Positions 1 through 5,109 are shown, counted from the first letter of the stretch. The stretch: 6,820 nt of DNA from an uncultured Collinsella sp. (GCA_900557505.1 USTC01000058.1:1-6820); one strand, 5' to 3'. A program made the numbers and translations. Notes: generated by a model from the sequence alone, not told the origin.

Positions 1-541
1 GGGCGTGGATGTGTGCGCCAAGGGTGTCGACCTCAACAAAGTGCGCACGCACCTGGGCATGGTGTTTCAGCAGTTCAACCTGTTCCCGCACCTGTCGGTC
101 AAAAAGAACGTCATGCTTGCGCAGCAAAAGGTGCTCAAGCGCAGCAAGGAAGAGGCCGAGAAGATTGCCATTGAGGAGCTGACGAAGGTCGGTCTTGCCA
201 AGCGCATTGACTTTATGCCGAGCCAGCTCTCGGGCGGTCAGCAACAGCGCGTGGCGATCGCCCGCGCCCTGTCGATGAATCCTCACGTCATGCTCTTTGA
301 CGAGGCCACGTCGGCGCTCGACCCCGAGCTGGTTCGCGACGTTCTGGGTGTCATGCGCGACCTGGCACGCGACGGCATGACCATGATCGTGGTGACGCAC
401 GAGATGGGCTTCGCCCGCGACGTCGCCGACCGCGTCGTCTTCATGGACGGTGGCGTTATCGTGGAAGAGGGCACGCCGAGCGAGGTCTTCGACCATCCTA
501 AGAGCGAGCGCACCAAGGCGTTCTTGGGCAATATCTCATAG
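1..541 (+). CDS. Polar amino acid ABC transporter ATP-binding protein, 5' partial
   Basis: This is the nucleotide-binding subunit of a polar amino acid (GlnQ/HisP-type) importer, which hydrolyses ATP on the cytoplasmic face to drive uptake. The gene enters the window already open, read in the frame whose first full codon is bases 2-4, and stops at TAG 539-541. Seen in order: the Q-loop region ([15 protein letters not shown]), the ABC signature [15 protein letters not shown], Walker B with the catalytic glutamate ([15 protein letters not shown]), and the H-loop (VVTHEM). Walker A is absent because it lies upstream of the window, so about 60-70 residues are missing. The FQQFNLFPH stretch is characteristic of the amino acid uptake (PAAT) subfamily. 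Substrate cannot be deduced. The permease and binding protein are presumably upstream, since nothing but a terminator follows. It ends the operon, 30 bases before a strong terminator. Confidence 0.96.
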   Translation, partial: GVDVCAKGVDLNKVRTHLGMVFQQFNLFPHLSVKKNVMLAQQKVLKRSKEEAEKIAIEELTKVGLAKRIDFMPSQLSGGQQQRVAIARALSMNPHVMLFDEATSALDPELVRDVLGVMRDLARDGMTMIVVTHEMGFARDVADRVVFMDGGVIVEEGTPSEVFDHPKSERTKAFLGNIS

Positions 542-570
542 CGGCGCGTCGAGGTTATCGATATAACAAA

Positions 571-605
571 CGGGGACCGGATGTGAATATCCGGTCCCCG
601 TTTTT
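571..605 (+). terminator. Intrinsic terminator of the ABC transporter gene
   Basis: A perfect 12-bp stem (571-582 CGGGGACCGGAT with 589-600 ATCCGGTCCCCG) closes a 6-nt loop and is followed by TTTTT at 601-605. An AAA just before the stem can pair with the first Ts. It lies 30 nt after the ABC gene stop. It could also stop the convergent flavodoxin transcript, although the T-tract in that direction is weaker. Confidence 0.93.
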
Positions 606-676
606 GTTTGGGCATGAGCGACTGTTGTTGTGCGGTACTCGGCTGTCAGTTGCCTTGCGACTTTCTGACGGCTTCG

Positions 677-1096
677 TTAGGCCAGCTCCGCTCCCAGGGC
701 CTTGCAGGCCGCTTCGCCCTCGTCGTCGGGTGCGTCGTAGCAGATGACGGAATCTACGACGTTGACGCCGGCCTCGTCGGCGTCGGCCTTCCAGTTGTCC
801 ATCCACTCGCCCTCGGCCCACGAGTAGGAGCCAAAAAGGACGACCTTCTTATCGCCGAGGGTCTCCTTGACCTCGTCCCACATAGGCTGGAACTCGTCAT
901 ACTCAAGCTCCTCGGAACCCATGGCGGGGCAGCCGAAGGCAATGGCGTCATAGCTGGCGGCCTTGTCTGCGGAGAAGTCGGCGCAGGAGATGACCTCTGC
1001 CTCGGCGCCGGCACCGGTTGCGCCCTCAGCGACGAAGTTTGCCATGGCCTCGGTGTTGCCTGTACCGCTCCAGTAGACGACTGCGATCTTGCTCAT
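677..1096 (-). CDS. Short-chain flavodoxin
   Basis: A 139-residue cytoplasmic FMN protein that carries low-potential electrons, classically replacing ferredoxin when iron is scarce. The FMN phosphate-binding loop is near the N-terminus (YWSGTGNTEAM, residues 8-18). The 50s-loop motif FGCPAMGSEELE follows (Met59 in the position of the flavin-contacting Met of clostridial flavodoxin), then LFGSYSWAEGEWM with Trp93 as the likely isoalloxazine-stacking residue. Length and these motifs match the Clostridium beijerinckii-type short flavodoxins. The ATG at 1096-1094 is chosen because AAAGGAA lies about 6 nt upstream and the family begins exactly there. The same frame stays open to 1588, but that extension overlaps the upstream gene in another frame and is not coding. 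It sits 46 nt downstream of the DUF3793 gene on the same strand, so the two are probably co-transcribed. The physiological partner is unknown. Confidence 0.95.
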   Translation of the reverse strand: MSKIAVVYWSGTGNTEAMANFVAEGATGAGAEAEVISCADFSADKAASYDAIAFGCPAMGSEELEYDEFQPMWDEVKETLGDKKVVLFGSYSWAEGEWMDNWKADADEAGVNVVDSVICYDAPDDEGEAACKALGAELA

Positions 1097-1142
1097 ATGT
1101 TTTCCTTTCGGTTGTGCGGCGTGCGGCCGCGTTTTGTATGCT

Positions 1143-1847
1143 CTATCGGGTTGCCTGGACAAGTTGTCCCAGGGTGCAGCCCTGTTGATAGATGTAGGTA
1201 AGGTATTGCGTGCATGCGCGATAGGAATCGAAGGTCGTGAGCGCCTGCTCAACGTTTGTGTATACCTTCCATGCGCCAAAGACCTTATAGTTTTCGCCGT
1301 GCTGGACGATAAACTGATGGACATCTTCGTAGGGATAGCCCAAAAAATAGCCAATTTCGTGGGGGAACTCGCACGTGCACCCCGTATCGCAGTGCCTATT
1401 CCGTGCGAGTGCGCAGACGCTGCCGTCATAGGCGCTTTCTGCGGCATTGCTGCTTGCCAGCGTGATGCGCGCGGCGAGATGCACCAGGGATGCGGGCAGG
1501 TTGTGGACATCGTAACCTTCGGCGGCAAGCGCCGTCGTGGCGCGGGGGTCGGAGAGGTATCGCATGAGGTCCGCAGGGCGGTACACATAGATGAGCGCTC
1601 CGCAGGGGCGCCAGACCAAAACGCTCATATGGATCCCGAGTGGCTGGAGCTCGCGGTTGCATTGGGTTATGACGGCGAGCAGGCGAGAGCGTCGCCCTTC
1701 GATATGGGCGGCGCCGGGTTTTCCGTTTTGGTTGGCGTAGACGCCGGGATAGGTAAAGAGCGATGCCGGTTTGATGCTCGCGAGCGTGGGGGAGCAGTTG
1801 CGCACGACCGCTGCCTGAAACGTTGGAATGTCTATGGTTCGAGTCAC
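1143..1847 (-). CDS. DUF3793 family protein
   Basis: A 234-residue protein of unknown function that matches what I recall of the DUF3793 family of anaerobic Firmicutes and Actinobacteria. Features seen: an N-terminal VVRNCSPTLASIKPASLF segment (residues 14-31), a central region with ...GIHMSVLVWRPCGALIYVYRP, and the diagnostic C-terminal block FPHEIGYFLGYPYEDVHQFI (161-180), then ENYKVFGAWKVYTNVEQA and a final YRAC. The protein is rich in cysteine, including a CDTGCTC cluster at 153-159 that could bind metal (inference). It lacks a signal peptide or membrane segment. The GTG at 1847 is preferred because AAGGAG (1852-1857) lies 4 nt ahead of it. The frame extends 7 codons further to a GTG at 1868 that has no ribosome site and would enter the operator region. 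It is the first gene of an operon with the flavodoxin. Family members often neighbour flavodoxin and iron-handling genes, which suggests an iron or redox role, but no activity can be assigned. Confidence 0.88.
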   Translation of the reverse strand: MTRTIDIPTFQAAVVRNCSPTLASIKPASLFTYPGVYANQNGKPGAAHIEGRRSRLLAVITQCNRELQPLGIHMSVLVWRPCGALIYVYRPADLMRYLSDPRATTALAAEGYDVHNLPASLVHLAARITLASSNAAESAYDGSVCALARNRHCDTGCTCEFPHEIGYFLGYPYEDVHQFIVQHGENYKVFGAWKVYTNVEQALTTFDSYRACTQYLTYIYQQGCTLGQLVQATR

Positions 1848-1869
1848 GGCGCTCCTTCTGGTCCTCACT

Positions 1870-1885
1870 GTTAGCCTAGGAAAAC
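1870..1885. promoter_or_regulatory. Imperfect dyad over the transcription start, DtxR-like operator candidate
   Basis: The plus-strand sequence GTTAGCCTAGGAAAAC contains a central CCTAGG palindrome flanked by GTT/AAC, with 12 of 16 positions symmetric. It also holds GTTAGCCTA, a 9-base identity with the core of the DtxR/IdeR iron-box consensus, but only about 11 of 19 positions match overall. It abuts the -10 box and covers the predicted start site, where a repressor would act. Iron repression would fit the flavodoxin downstream. The regulator assignment is inference. Confidence 0.35.
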
Positions 1886-1912
1886 TTATACACGAAAGTA
1901 AGCCATGGTCAA
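1885..1912 (-). promoter_or_regulatory. Sigma70-type promoter of the DUF3793-flavodoxin operon
   Basis: Read on the minus strand, the -35 box is TTGACC (1912-1907) and the -10 box is TATAAG (1890-1885), separated by 16 bp. Five of six bases match consensus in each box. Transcription should start around 1880-1877, giving a leader of about 30 nt to the GTG at 1847. Confidence 0.7.
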
Positions 1913-1938
1913 CTAAAAAGTTTGAAGAGGGAAACTAA

Positions 1939-1970
1939 TTGACCGAACGGACATGATTTTGGGTTAAGAT
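1939..1970 (+). promoter_or_regulatory. Promoter of the HMA-protein gene, long 20-bp spacer
   Basis: The candidate -35 is TTGACC (1939-1944) and the candidate -10 is TAAGAT (1965-1970), separated by 20 bp instead of 17. The spacer and its edges carry an imperfect dyad, ACCGAA (1942-1947) against TTGGGT (1959-1964), five of six positions symmetric. This layout resembles promoters activated by MerR-family metal sensors, although the dyad is weak. The start would fall near 1977, at the edge of the ACCCC/GGGGT operator. Confidence 0.45.
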
Positions 1971-1975
1971 GGGGA

Positions 1976-1990
1976 CACCCCATGGGGGTA
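1976..1990. promoter_or_regulatory. CsoR-like operator (ACCCC-ATG-GGGGT)
   Basis: The inverted repeat ACCCC (1977-1981), ATG, GGGGT (1985-1989) reads ATACCCCCATGGGGTGT on the minus strand. It resembles the G/C-rich TACCC...GGGTA operators of CsoR-family copper and metal repressors. It lies just downstream of the -10 box at the predicted start site and about 30 nt before the gene for an MxCxxC metal-binding protein. The same G-run also pairs upstream (GGGG 1971-1974), so an RNA hairpin is an alternative reading. Confidence 0.5.
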
Positions 1991-2020
1991 TTTAGATAGG
2001 GCTACTTGAAAGGGGAGCGC

Positions 2021-2404
2021 GTGAGTGACTTGCTCAACCCTGCAAATCTCATCGTGCTGGCCGTCATTGCCGTCGGCATGTTTTTTGGACTGCGTCGCAT
2101 TGCCGCTTCGACACACGGGAAGAGTTGTTGCAGCGATGGCGCGAGCGGCAAGAAGGCCAAAAAGGTTGTTGTGACGGATACCGATCCGTCCCACTACCCC
2201 TATAGCGATGAGCTGCTCATCGGCGGCATGAGCTGCGATGGCTGTGCTCAAAACGTTGAGAATGCCCTCAATGCGCTGGACGGCGTGTGGGCAACGGTAA
2301 CGTACGCGGACCACACAGCGCGCGTGCGCTCCAAGCGGCCGATCGATCGCGGTGTCCTTGAGACGGCCGTGAGAGATGCAGGCTACTACGTCATGACGCT
2401 GTAG
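2021..2404 (+). CDS. Membrane-anchored HMA-domain metal-binding protein
   Basis: A 127-residue protein likely to bind and hand over a soft metal such as Cu(I). Three parts are seen. Residues 8-24 (ANLIVLAVIAVGMFFGL) form one hydrophobic N-terminal segment followed by RR, so the protein is probably tethered to the membrane with the rest in the cytosol. A short linker holds the paired cysteines of GKSCCSDG (33-40) and a lysine-rich stretch. A C-terminal HMA domain (about 65-125) contains the metal motif GMSCDGC (69-75) and ends in the usual GYYV. The anchor plus CC resembles small FeoB-associated Cys-rich membrane proteins, here fused to an HMA domain. GTG 2021 is preferred over the in-frame TTG 2006 because AAAGGGG (2009-2015) sits 5 nt ahead of it, while the TTG has no ribosome site. 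It is divergent from the DUF3793 operon and stands alone. No P-type ATPase lies in this window. Confidence 0.88.
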   Translation: MSDLLNPANLIVLAVIAVGMFFGLRRIAASTHGKSCCSDGASGKKAKKVVVTDTDPSHYPYSDELLIGGMSCDGCAQNVENALNALDGVWATVTYADHTARVRSKRPIDRGVLETAVRDAGYYVMTL

Positions 2405-2430
2405 GCCTTGCCTTGGATGCGCGTCCTTGT

Positions 2431-2856
2431 CTAGGCTCGTCCGCGTAGTTCAATGTCCTGGATATCGTCGAAGTCGATGGCGATATCCCTGAGTTTGAGC
2501 AGCTTGAATGCGGGTAACACTTCGTCGAGAATGCCCGTTCGGCTACGATAGCCGTACGTATCGTAATAGGTGACGCGCACCAGGTCGCCTCGTTTGAGGC
2601 CCTCGAGCTTTTTCGAAAGCTCGAGGGCTTTTTCTTCTGTGAGTTCGCATTTGAGCTCAACAGTGATCTCTTGTTTGCGCACAAGCTCGTAGTATCCCGT
2701 GAGGGCGGCAAAGGGCATAAACTGCGCGGCACGGCCGGCGCGGATGGCGCCGTTGGCGGTGAGCTTGGGGTCGGCGGAGCGACGTCTTCCCTCGGGGTCC
2801 GCTAGACGTTCAAAAGACGTCGGTGGCCGCATCGGCTGTTGTTGGGGCTTAGGCAC
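2431..2856 (-). CDS. YolD-like protein, partner of the Y-family polymerase
   Basis: A 141-residue protein with the YolD-like domain, a family found next to UvrX-type translesion polymerases in Bacillus and relatives and thought to assist or regulate them. The exact biochemical role is unknown to me. The domain runs from about residue 39 (RAGRAAQFMPFAALTGYYE) through the helical LTEEKALELSKKLEGLKRGD to the SH3-like strands VRVTYYDTYGYRSRTG and the closing AIDFDDIQDIEL. The first 35 residues are a proline- and arginine-rich extension, probably disordered, making it longer than the usual roughly 110 residues. It starts at GTG 2856 with a strong GGAGGA site just upstream, inside the end of the polymerase gene. 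The start overlaps the polymerase stop by 8 nt, which implies translational coupling and a shared SOS-controlled transcript. Codons 77-86 also form a terminator hairpin for the opposite strand. Confidence 0.9.
   Translation of the reverse strand: MPKPQQQPMRPPTSFERLADPEGRRRSADPKLTANGAIRAGRAAQFMPFAALTGYYELVRKQEITVELKCELTEEKALELSKKLEGLKRGDLVRVTYYDTYGYRSRTGILDEVLPAFKLLKLRDIAIDFDDIQDIELRGRA
2599..2633 (+). terminator. Intrinsic terminator on the plus strand, inside the yolD-like gene
   Basis: A perfect 13-bp inverted repeat (2599-2611 GCCCTCGAGCTTT with 2616-2628 AAAGCTCGAGGGC) closes a TTCG tetraloop and is followed by TTTTT at 2629-2633 and then CTTCT. The T-tract is on the plus strand only, so it would end transcripts coming from the HMA gene, about 195 nt past its stop. 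It lies entirely within codons 77-86 of the opposing YolD-like gene. No better terminator is visible in the 26-nt gap between the convergent stops. Confidence 0.8.
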
Positions 2857-4354
2857 GATGTCCTCCTACCTGATCGTTGCGTTCGCGTGCGGTGGCGCCG
2901 GCGGTAAAGCTTAATCCCTTGACGAGTGCGTTCTTGCCGTACTTACCCTTTACGGCCAGGACGGCGCGCGCCAGGTCGCGCTCGCGCTCATCGGCCTTAA
3001 CATCGCTAAATAGGTTGATGGTGGCAAATTCCTCGGGCATGAGGTTGCCAAAGCCCAGGTTGATACGCTTGACCGGTCGTTTGGGATCGACAGTCTGCGC
3101 CCAGAGCTCATCGAAATAGCCCATGATCTTCTTAAACGAATTGGTGCGCTCGGGCAGCTTGCGGGATGCATTGGAATGCGCGAACAGCGCAGCATAGCCG
3201 CCACGCGGTTTGCCACCGTGCTCTCCCACAAAGATGCCGTCGATTGCCTGTGCTTCGCGCACCAGGCGGCGCCGTTCGTCATCGCGCTGGACGGGCTTGG
3301 GCGCGCGGGGTGCGAGCTTGGGGCCGGCGGTTGCGGTGGGTTCGATGCTCGACGTGCTCGAACGCAAATGCCCGCATCCGTCCACATATTGCGCTGTGCC
3401 GCTAGCGTCGAGACGGCGTATGTCGGCTCGTTCGCTCGCATAACCCACGAAGAGCGAGATGCTGTCGCAGACCACGTGCTTATCGACTAAGTCCAGCACA
3501 GCGTTGTCGACCATCTCGCGCAAGACGGTGTAGGCTTGCTCATAGGCATAGCCTTTCGATAGCACTTGCCCCGTGGTTGTTGAGGTTGCCTGCGGGCGAT
3601 AGGCCTGAATATCGGCGATAGTTGTCGGCTCGCGCCCAAAGGCGTGGTCGATAAGATACTCGGCATTGACGCCGAGTTCGTCGTAGAGCAGGTTTTCGTC
3701 GAGGGCCGCGACGCCCATCAAATCGTAGACGCCGTATTTTTCGAGGCGGTCTGCCACGCCAGGCCCGATGCCCCAGATGTCGGTGATGGGGCGGTGAGGC
3801 CAGATTTCCTTGCGGAACGTCTCGTCGTCGAGTATGCCGATGCGGCTGGGTACGTGCTTGGCGGTAATGTCGAGTGCCACCTTGGCCTGGAATAGGTTGG
3901 GGCCGATGCCGACCGTTGCCGTGATGCCGGTGCGCCCCAGGACCTCGTCACGCAGCATACATGCGAAGCCTTCAGCGTCGGTATGGTAGAGGTCCAGATA
4001 GGGCGTCACGTCGATAAAGCACTCGTCAATTAAGTAGACGTGAACGTCTTGCGGACTGACGTATTCCAGGTAGATACCGTAGATTTGCGCCGACACCTCC
4101 ATGTAGTGCTGCATGCGCGGTACGGCCTTGATGTAGTCGATGCCGTCGGGAATCTCGAACAGACGGCAGCGGTTGTGTATCCCGAGGTCTTTCATGGCCT
4201 GGGTAATGGCGAGGCAGATGGTCGTGCGCCCGCGCGATTCGTCGGCAACGACCAGGCACGTAGTGAGGGGGTCGAGTCCGCGGTCGACGCACTCGACGCT
4301 GGCGTAAAACGTCTTAAGGTCGATGCAGATATAGGTGTGACGCTCGTGCCCCAC
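2849..4354 (-). CDS. Y-family translesion DNA polymerase (UvrX/DinB/UmuC type)
   Basis: An error-prone polymerase that copies past damaged template bases. Numbered from GTG 4354 it has 501 residues. The palm holds ICIDLKTFYASVEC (Asp12 metal ligand, Tyr17 in the steric-gate position) and YLIDECFIDVT (Asp110, Glu111), so all three catalytic carboxylates are present. A helix-hairpin-helix-like thumb segment, ITDIWGIGPGVADRLEKYGV, covers 190-209. The little finger starts near VVCDSISLFVGYAS (about 294-307) and resumes at LPERTNSF, interrupted by some 85 residues rich in Ala, Pro, Arg and Ser (307-394). Relatives of this type are usually about 410-430 residues, so the insertion explains the extra length. 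The open frame continues to TTG 4426, but that TTG is the -35 box of the promoter. GGGAGG lies 4 nt before GTG 4354, and the family-like sequence begins right after it. The stop overlaps the downstream YolD-like gene by 8 nt. Confidence 0.92.
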   Translation of the reverse strand: MGHERHTYICIDLKTFYASVECVDRGLDPLTTCLVVADESRGRTTICLAITQAMKDLGIHNRCRLFEIPDGIDYIKAVPRMQHYMEVSAQIYGIYLEYVSPQDVHVYLIDECFIDVTPYLDLYHTDAEGFACMLRDEVLGRTGITATVGIGPNLFQAKVALDITAKHVPSRIGILDDETFRKEIWPHRPITDIWGIGPGVADRLEKYGVYDLMGVAALDENLLYDELGVNAEYLIDHAFGREPTTIADIQAYRPQATSTTTGQVLSKGYAYEQAYTVLREMVDNAVLDLVDKHVVCDSISLFVGYASERADIRRLDASGTAQYVDGCGHLRSSTSSIEPTATAGPKLAPRAPKPVQRDDERRRLVREAQAIDGIFVGEHGGKPRGGYAALFAHSNASRKLPERTNSFKKIMGYFDELWAQTVDPKRPVKRINLGFGNLMPEEFATINLFSDVKADERERDLARAVLAVKGKYGKNALVKGLSFTAGATARERNDQVGGHRA

Positions 4355-4366
4355 GCGTCCTCCCAT

Positions 4367-4380
4367 CAAACACATGTTCT
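4367..4380 (-). promoter_or_regulatory. LexA (SOS) box 2, tandem
   Basis: The minus strand reads AGAACATGTGTTTG, whose core GAACATGTGTTT fits the B. subtilis-type GAACRNRYGTTY pattern completely, though the outer bases deviate. Its centre is 17 bp from that of box 1 in the same orientation, within the untranslated leader and upstream of the GGGAGG ribosome site. Box 2 is less certain than box 1 because its ends are not symmetric. Confidence 0.6.
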
Positions 4381-4383
4381 TAT

Positions 4384-4397
4384 CGAATACATGTTCG
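4384..4397 (-). promoter_or_regulatory. LexA (SOS) box 1
   Basis: The minus strand reads CGAACATGTATTCG, matching the Gram-positive/actinobacterial LexA consensus CGAACnnnnGTTCG at all fixed positions but one (A for G). Counting flanks, ATCGAATACATGTTCGAT is an 18-bp palindrome with a single mismatched pair. It lies immediately after the -10 box, over the predicted start, an ideal repressor position for a damage-inducible polymerase. Confidence 0.8.
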
Positions 4398-4426
4398 ATA
4401 ATACCCGCTCGTCTGGACATCGTCAA
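4398..4426 (-). promoter_or_regulatory. Sigma70-type promoter of the polymerase-yolD operon
   Basis: On the minus strand, TTGACG (4426-4421) and TATTAT (4403-4398) are separated by exactly 17 bp, with five of six consensus bases in each box. The -10 box directly abuts the first SOS box. The predicted start near 4391 gives a leader of about 37 nt to GTG 4354. Confidence 0.82.
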
Positions 4427-4459
4427 AACCTGCCCCTTTTGGTAGGTATGGCCGTGCGG

Positions 4460-4487
4460 TTGAATCGGGTTTTAACGCAGCTCTAAA
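4460..4487 (+). promoter_or_regulatory. Weak candidate promoter of the dehydrogenase-like gene
   Basis: TTGAAT (4460-4465) and TCTAAA (4482-4487) are 16 bp apart, each with four of six consensus bases. It is the best plus-strand match I find in the divergent gap between the polymerase promoter and the next gene. Confidence 0.25.
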
Positions 4488-4574
4488 GAGTGCGAAACAG
4501 CTCGGAAAACCTTGCTTCGTAGCATGAGCTTAACGATCGATACCACCATAAAGCACGGAAGGGTTGTGGGAAAG

Positions 4575-5099
4575 ATGGTCAATTATGGGTTTGGTATGCC
4601 GACGCGCCTTGTTGCGGATGGAGACGTGGCTCGCTGGTGCGGGCGATTGGTTGCCCACTATGGCGGCACCAAGGCACTGGTCGTGCTGGGCGGTGACAAG
4701 CATACGCGCGATGAGCTTGTCTCGGCGGCACTTGGCTCGCTTGATCGAGCCCTGCTCGAGCGCGTGCTTTTTCGCTGCGGCTCGTTTGAGGGCGACGGGG
4801 GAGACGAGCTGATCGACGAAGCCGTGGCCCTGGCGACCGACGAACGCGTGGACTTTGTCCTGGCGATTGGCGATGCCGATACTGCTGGCTTTGCGCGCGA
4901 GCTCGCGCGTCGCATGGCGGCGCTCGATGCCGGCGAAGACGGTTTTGTCCCTTATGGATGTATTGTCTCGGAGGGCAAAGTGCCTGCCGTCGTGGGAGCC
5001 GGTGAGGTTCCCGTTTTTGTCATTATCGCTCCCGAACTGCTTGAGGGCATTGGGTCTCCTCTGCGAGAGTTGCTCGGTAGCGTCTGCGCCGCGGCCTGA
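4575..5099 (+). CDS. Truncated iron-containing alcohol dehydrogenase-like protein (N-terminal half only)
   Basis: A 174-residue protein that resembles the nucleotide-binding half of group III iron-dependent alcohol/butanol dehydrogenases. Family-like stretches are NYGFGMPTRLV at the N-terminus, LVAHYGGTKALVVLGGD (about 27-43), and VDFVLAIGDAD (about 91-101). The last replaces the family's GGGS(V/I)xD dinucleotide loop, so cofactor binding is doubtful. The homology fades at PVFVIIAPELLEG, where full enzymes read roughly TxPATGSE. The entire C-terminal helical domain with the metal-binding histidines, some 200 residues, is absent. No frameshifted remainder follows, only a terminator-like palindrome. 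ATG 4575 is chosen because family similarity starts there and GGAAGGG lies upstream. An in-frame ATG at 4524 (191 residues) lacks a ribosome site but is possible. The long intact frame suggests an expressed protein that is not a classical dehydrogenase, or a recently decayed one. Function unknown. Confidence 0.72.
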   Translation: MVNYGFGMPTRLVADGDVARWCGRLVAHYGGTKALVVLGGDKHTRDELVSAALGSLDRALLERVLFRCGSFEGDGGDELIDEAVALATDERVDFVLAIGDADTAGFARELARRMAALDAGEDGFVPYGCIVSEGKVPAVVGAGEVPVFVIIAPELLEGIGSPLRELLGSVCAAA

Positions 5100-5109
5100 T
5101 ATTTGCCAT

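Noticed and set aside
1116..1130. GCGGC-GTGCG-GCCGC hairpin between DUF3793 and flavodoxin genes
   Set aside because: Only a 5-bp stem. The T-run that follows it is on the plus strand, where no gene would need terminating, so it is not supported as a terminator for the operon.
608..1201. Plus-strand open frame opposite the flavodoxin
   Set aside because: Shadow of the flavodoxin gene, starting just after the terminator with no promoter or ribosome site.
1097..1588. N-terminal extension of the flavodoxin frame up to 1588
   Set aside because: It overlaps the DUF3793 gene in a different frame, is Ser/Arg/Pro-rich and unlike flavodoxin. A good ribosome site and the family start are at 1096.
1089..1874. 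Plus-strand open frame opposite DUF3793 and the flavodoxin start
   Set aside because: Antisense shadow with no ribosome site or domain. The minus-strand genes have clear family motifs and a promoter.
2405..2430. Possible terminator in the gap between the convergent HMA and yolD-like genes
   Set aside because: Only a 3-4 bp stem (GGAT/GTCC) and no T-tract. The convincing terminator lies inside the yolD-like gene. No terminator for the minus-strand operon could be identified.
4040..4486. Plus-strand open frame opposite the polymerase 5' end and promoter
   Set aside because: Antisense to catalytic motifs of the polymerase and crossing its promoter. No domain recognised.
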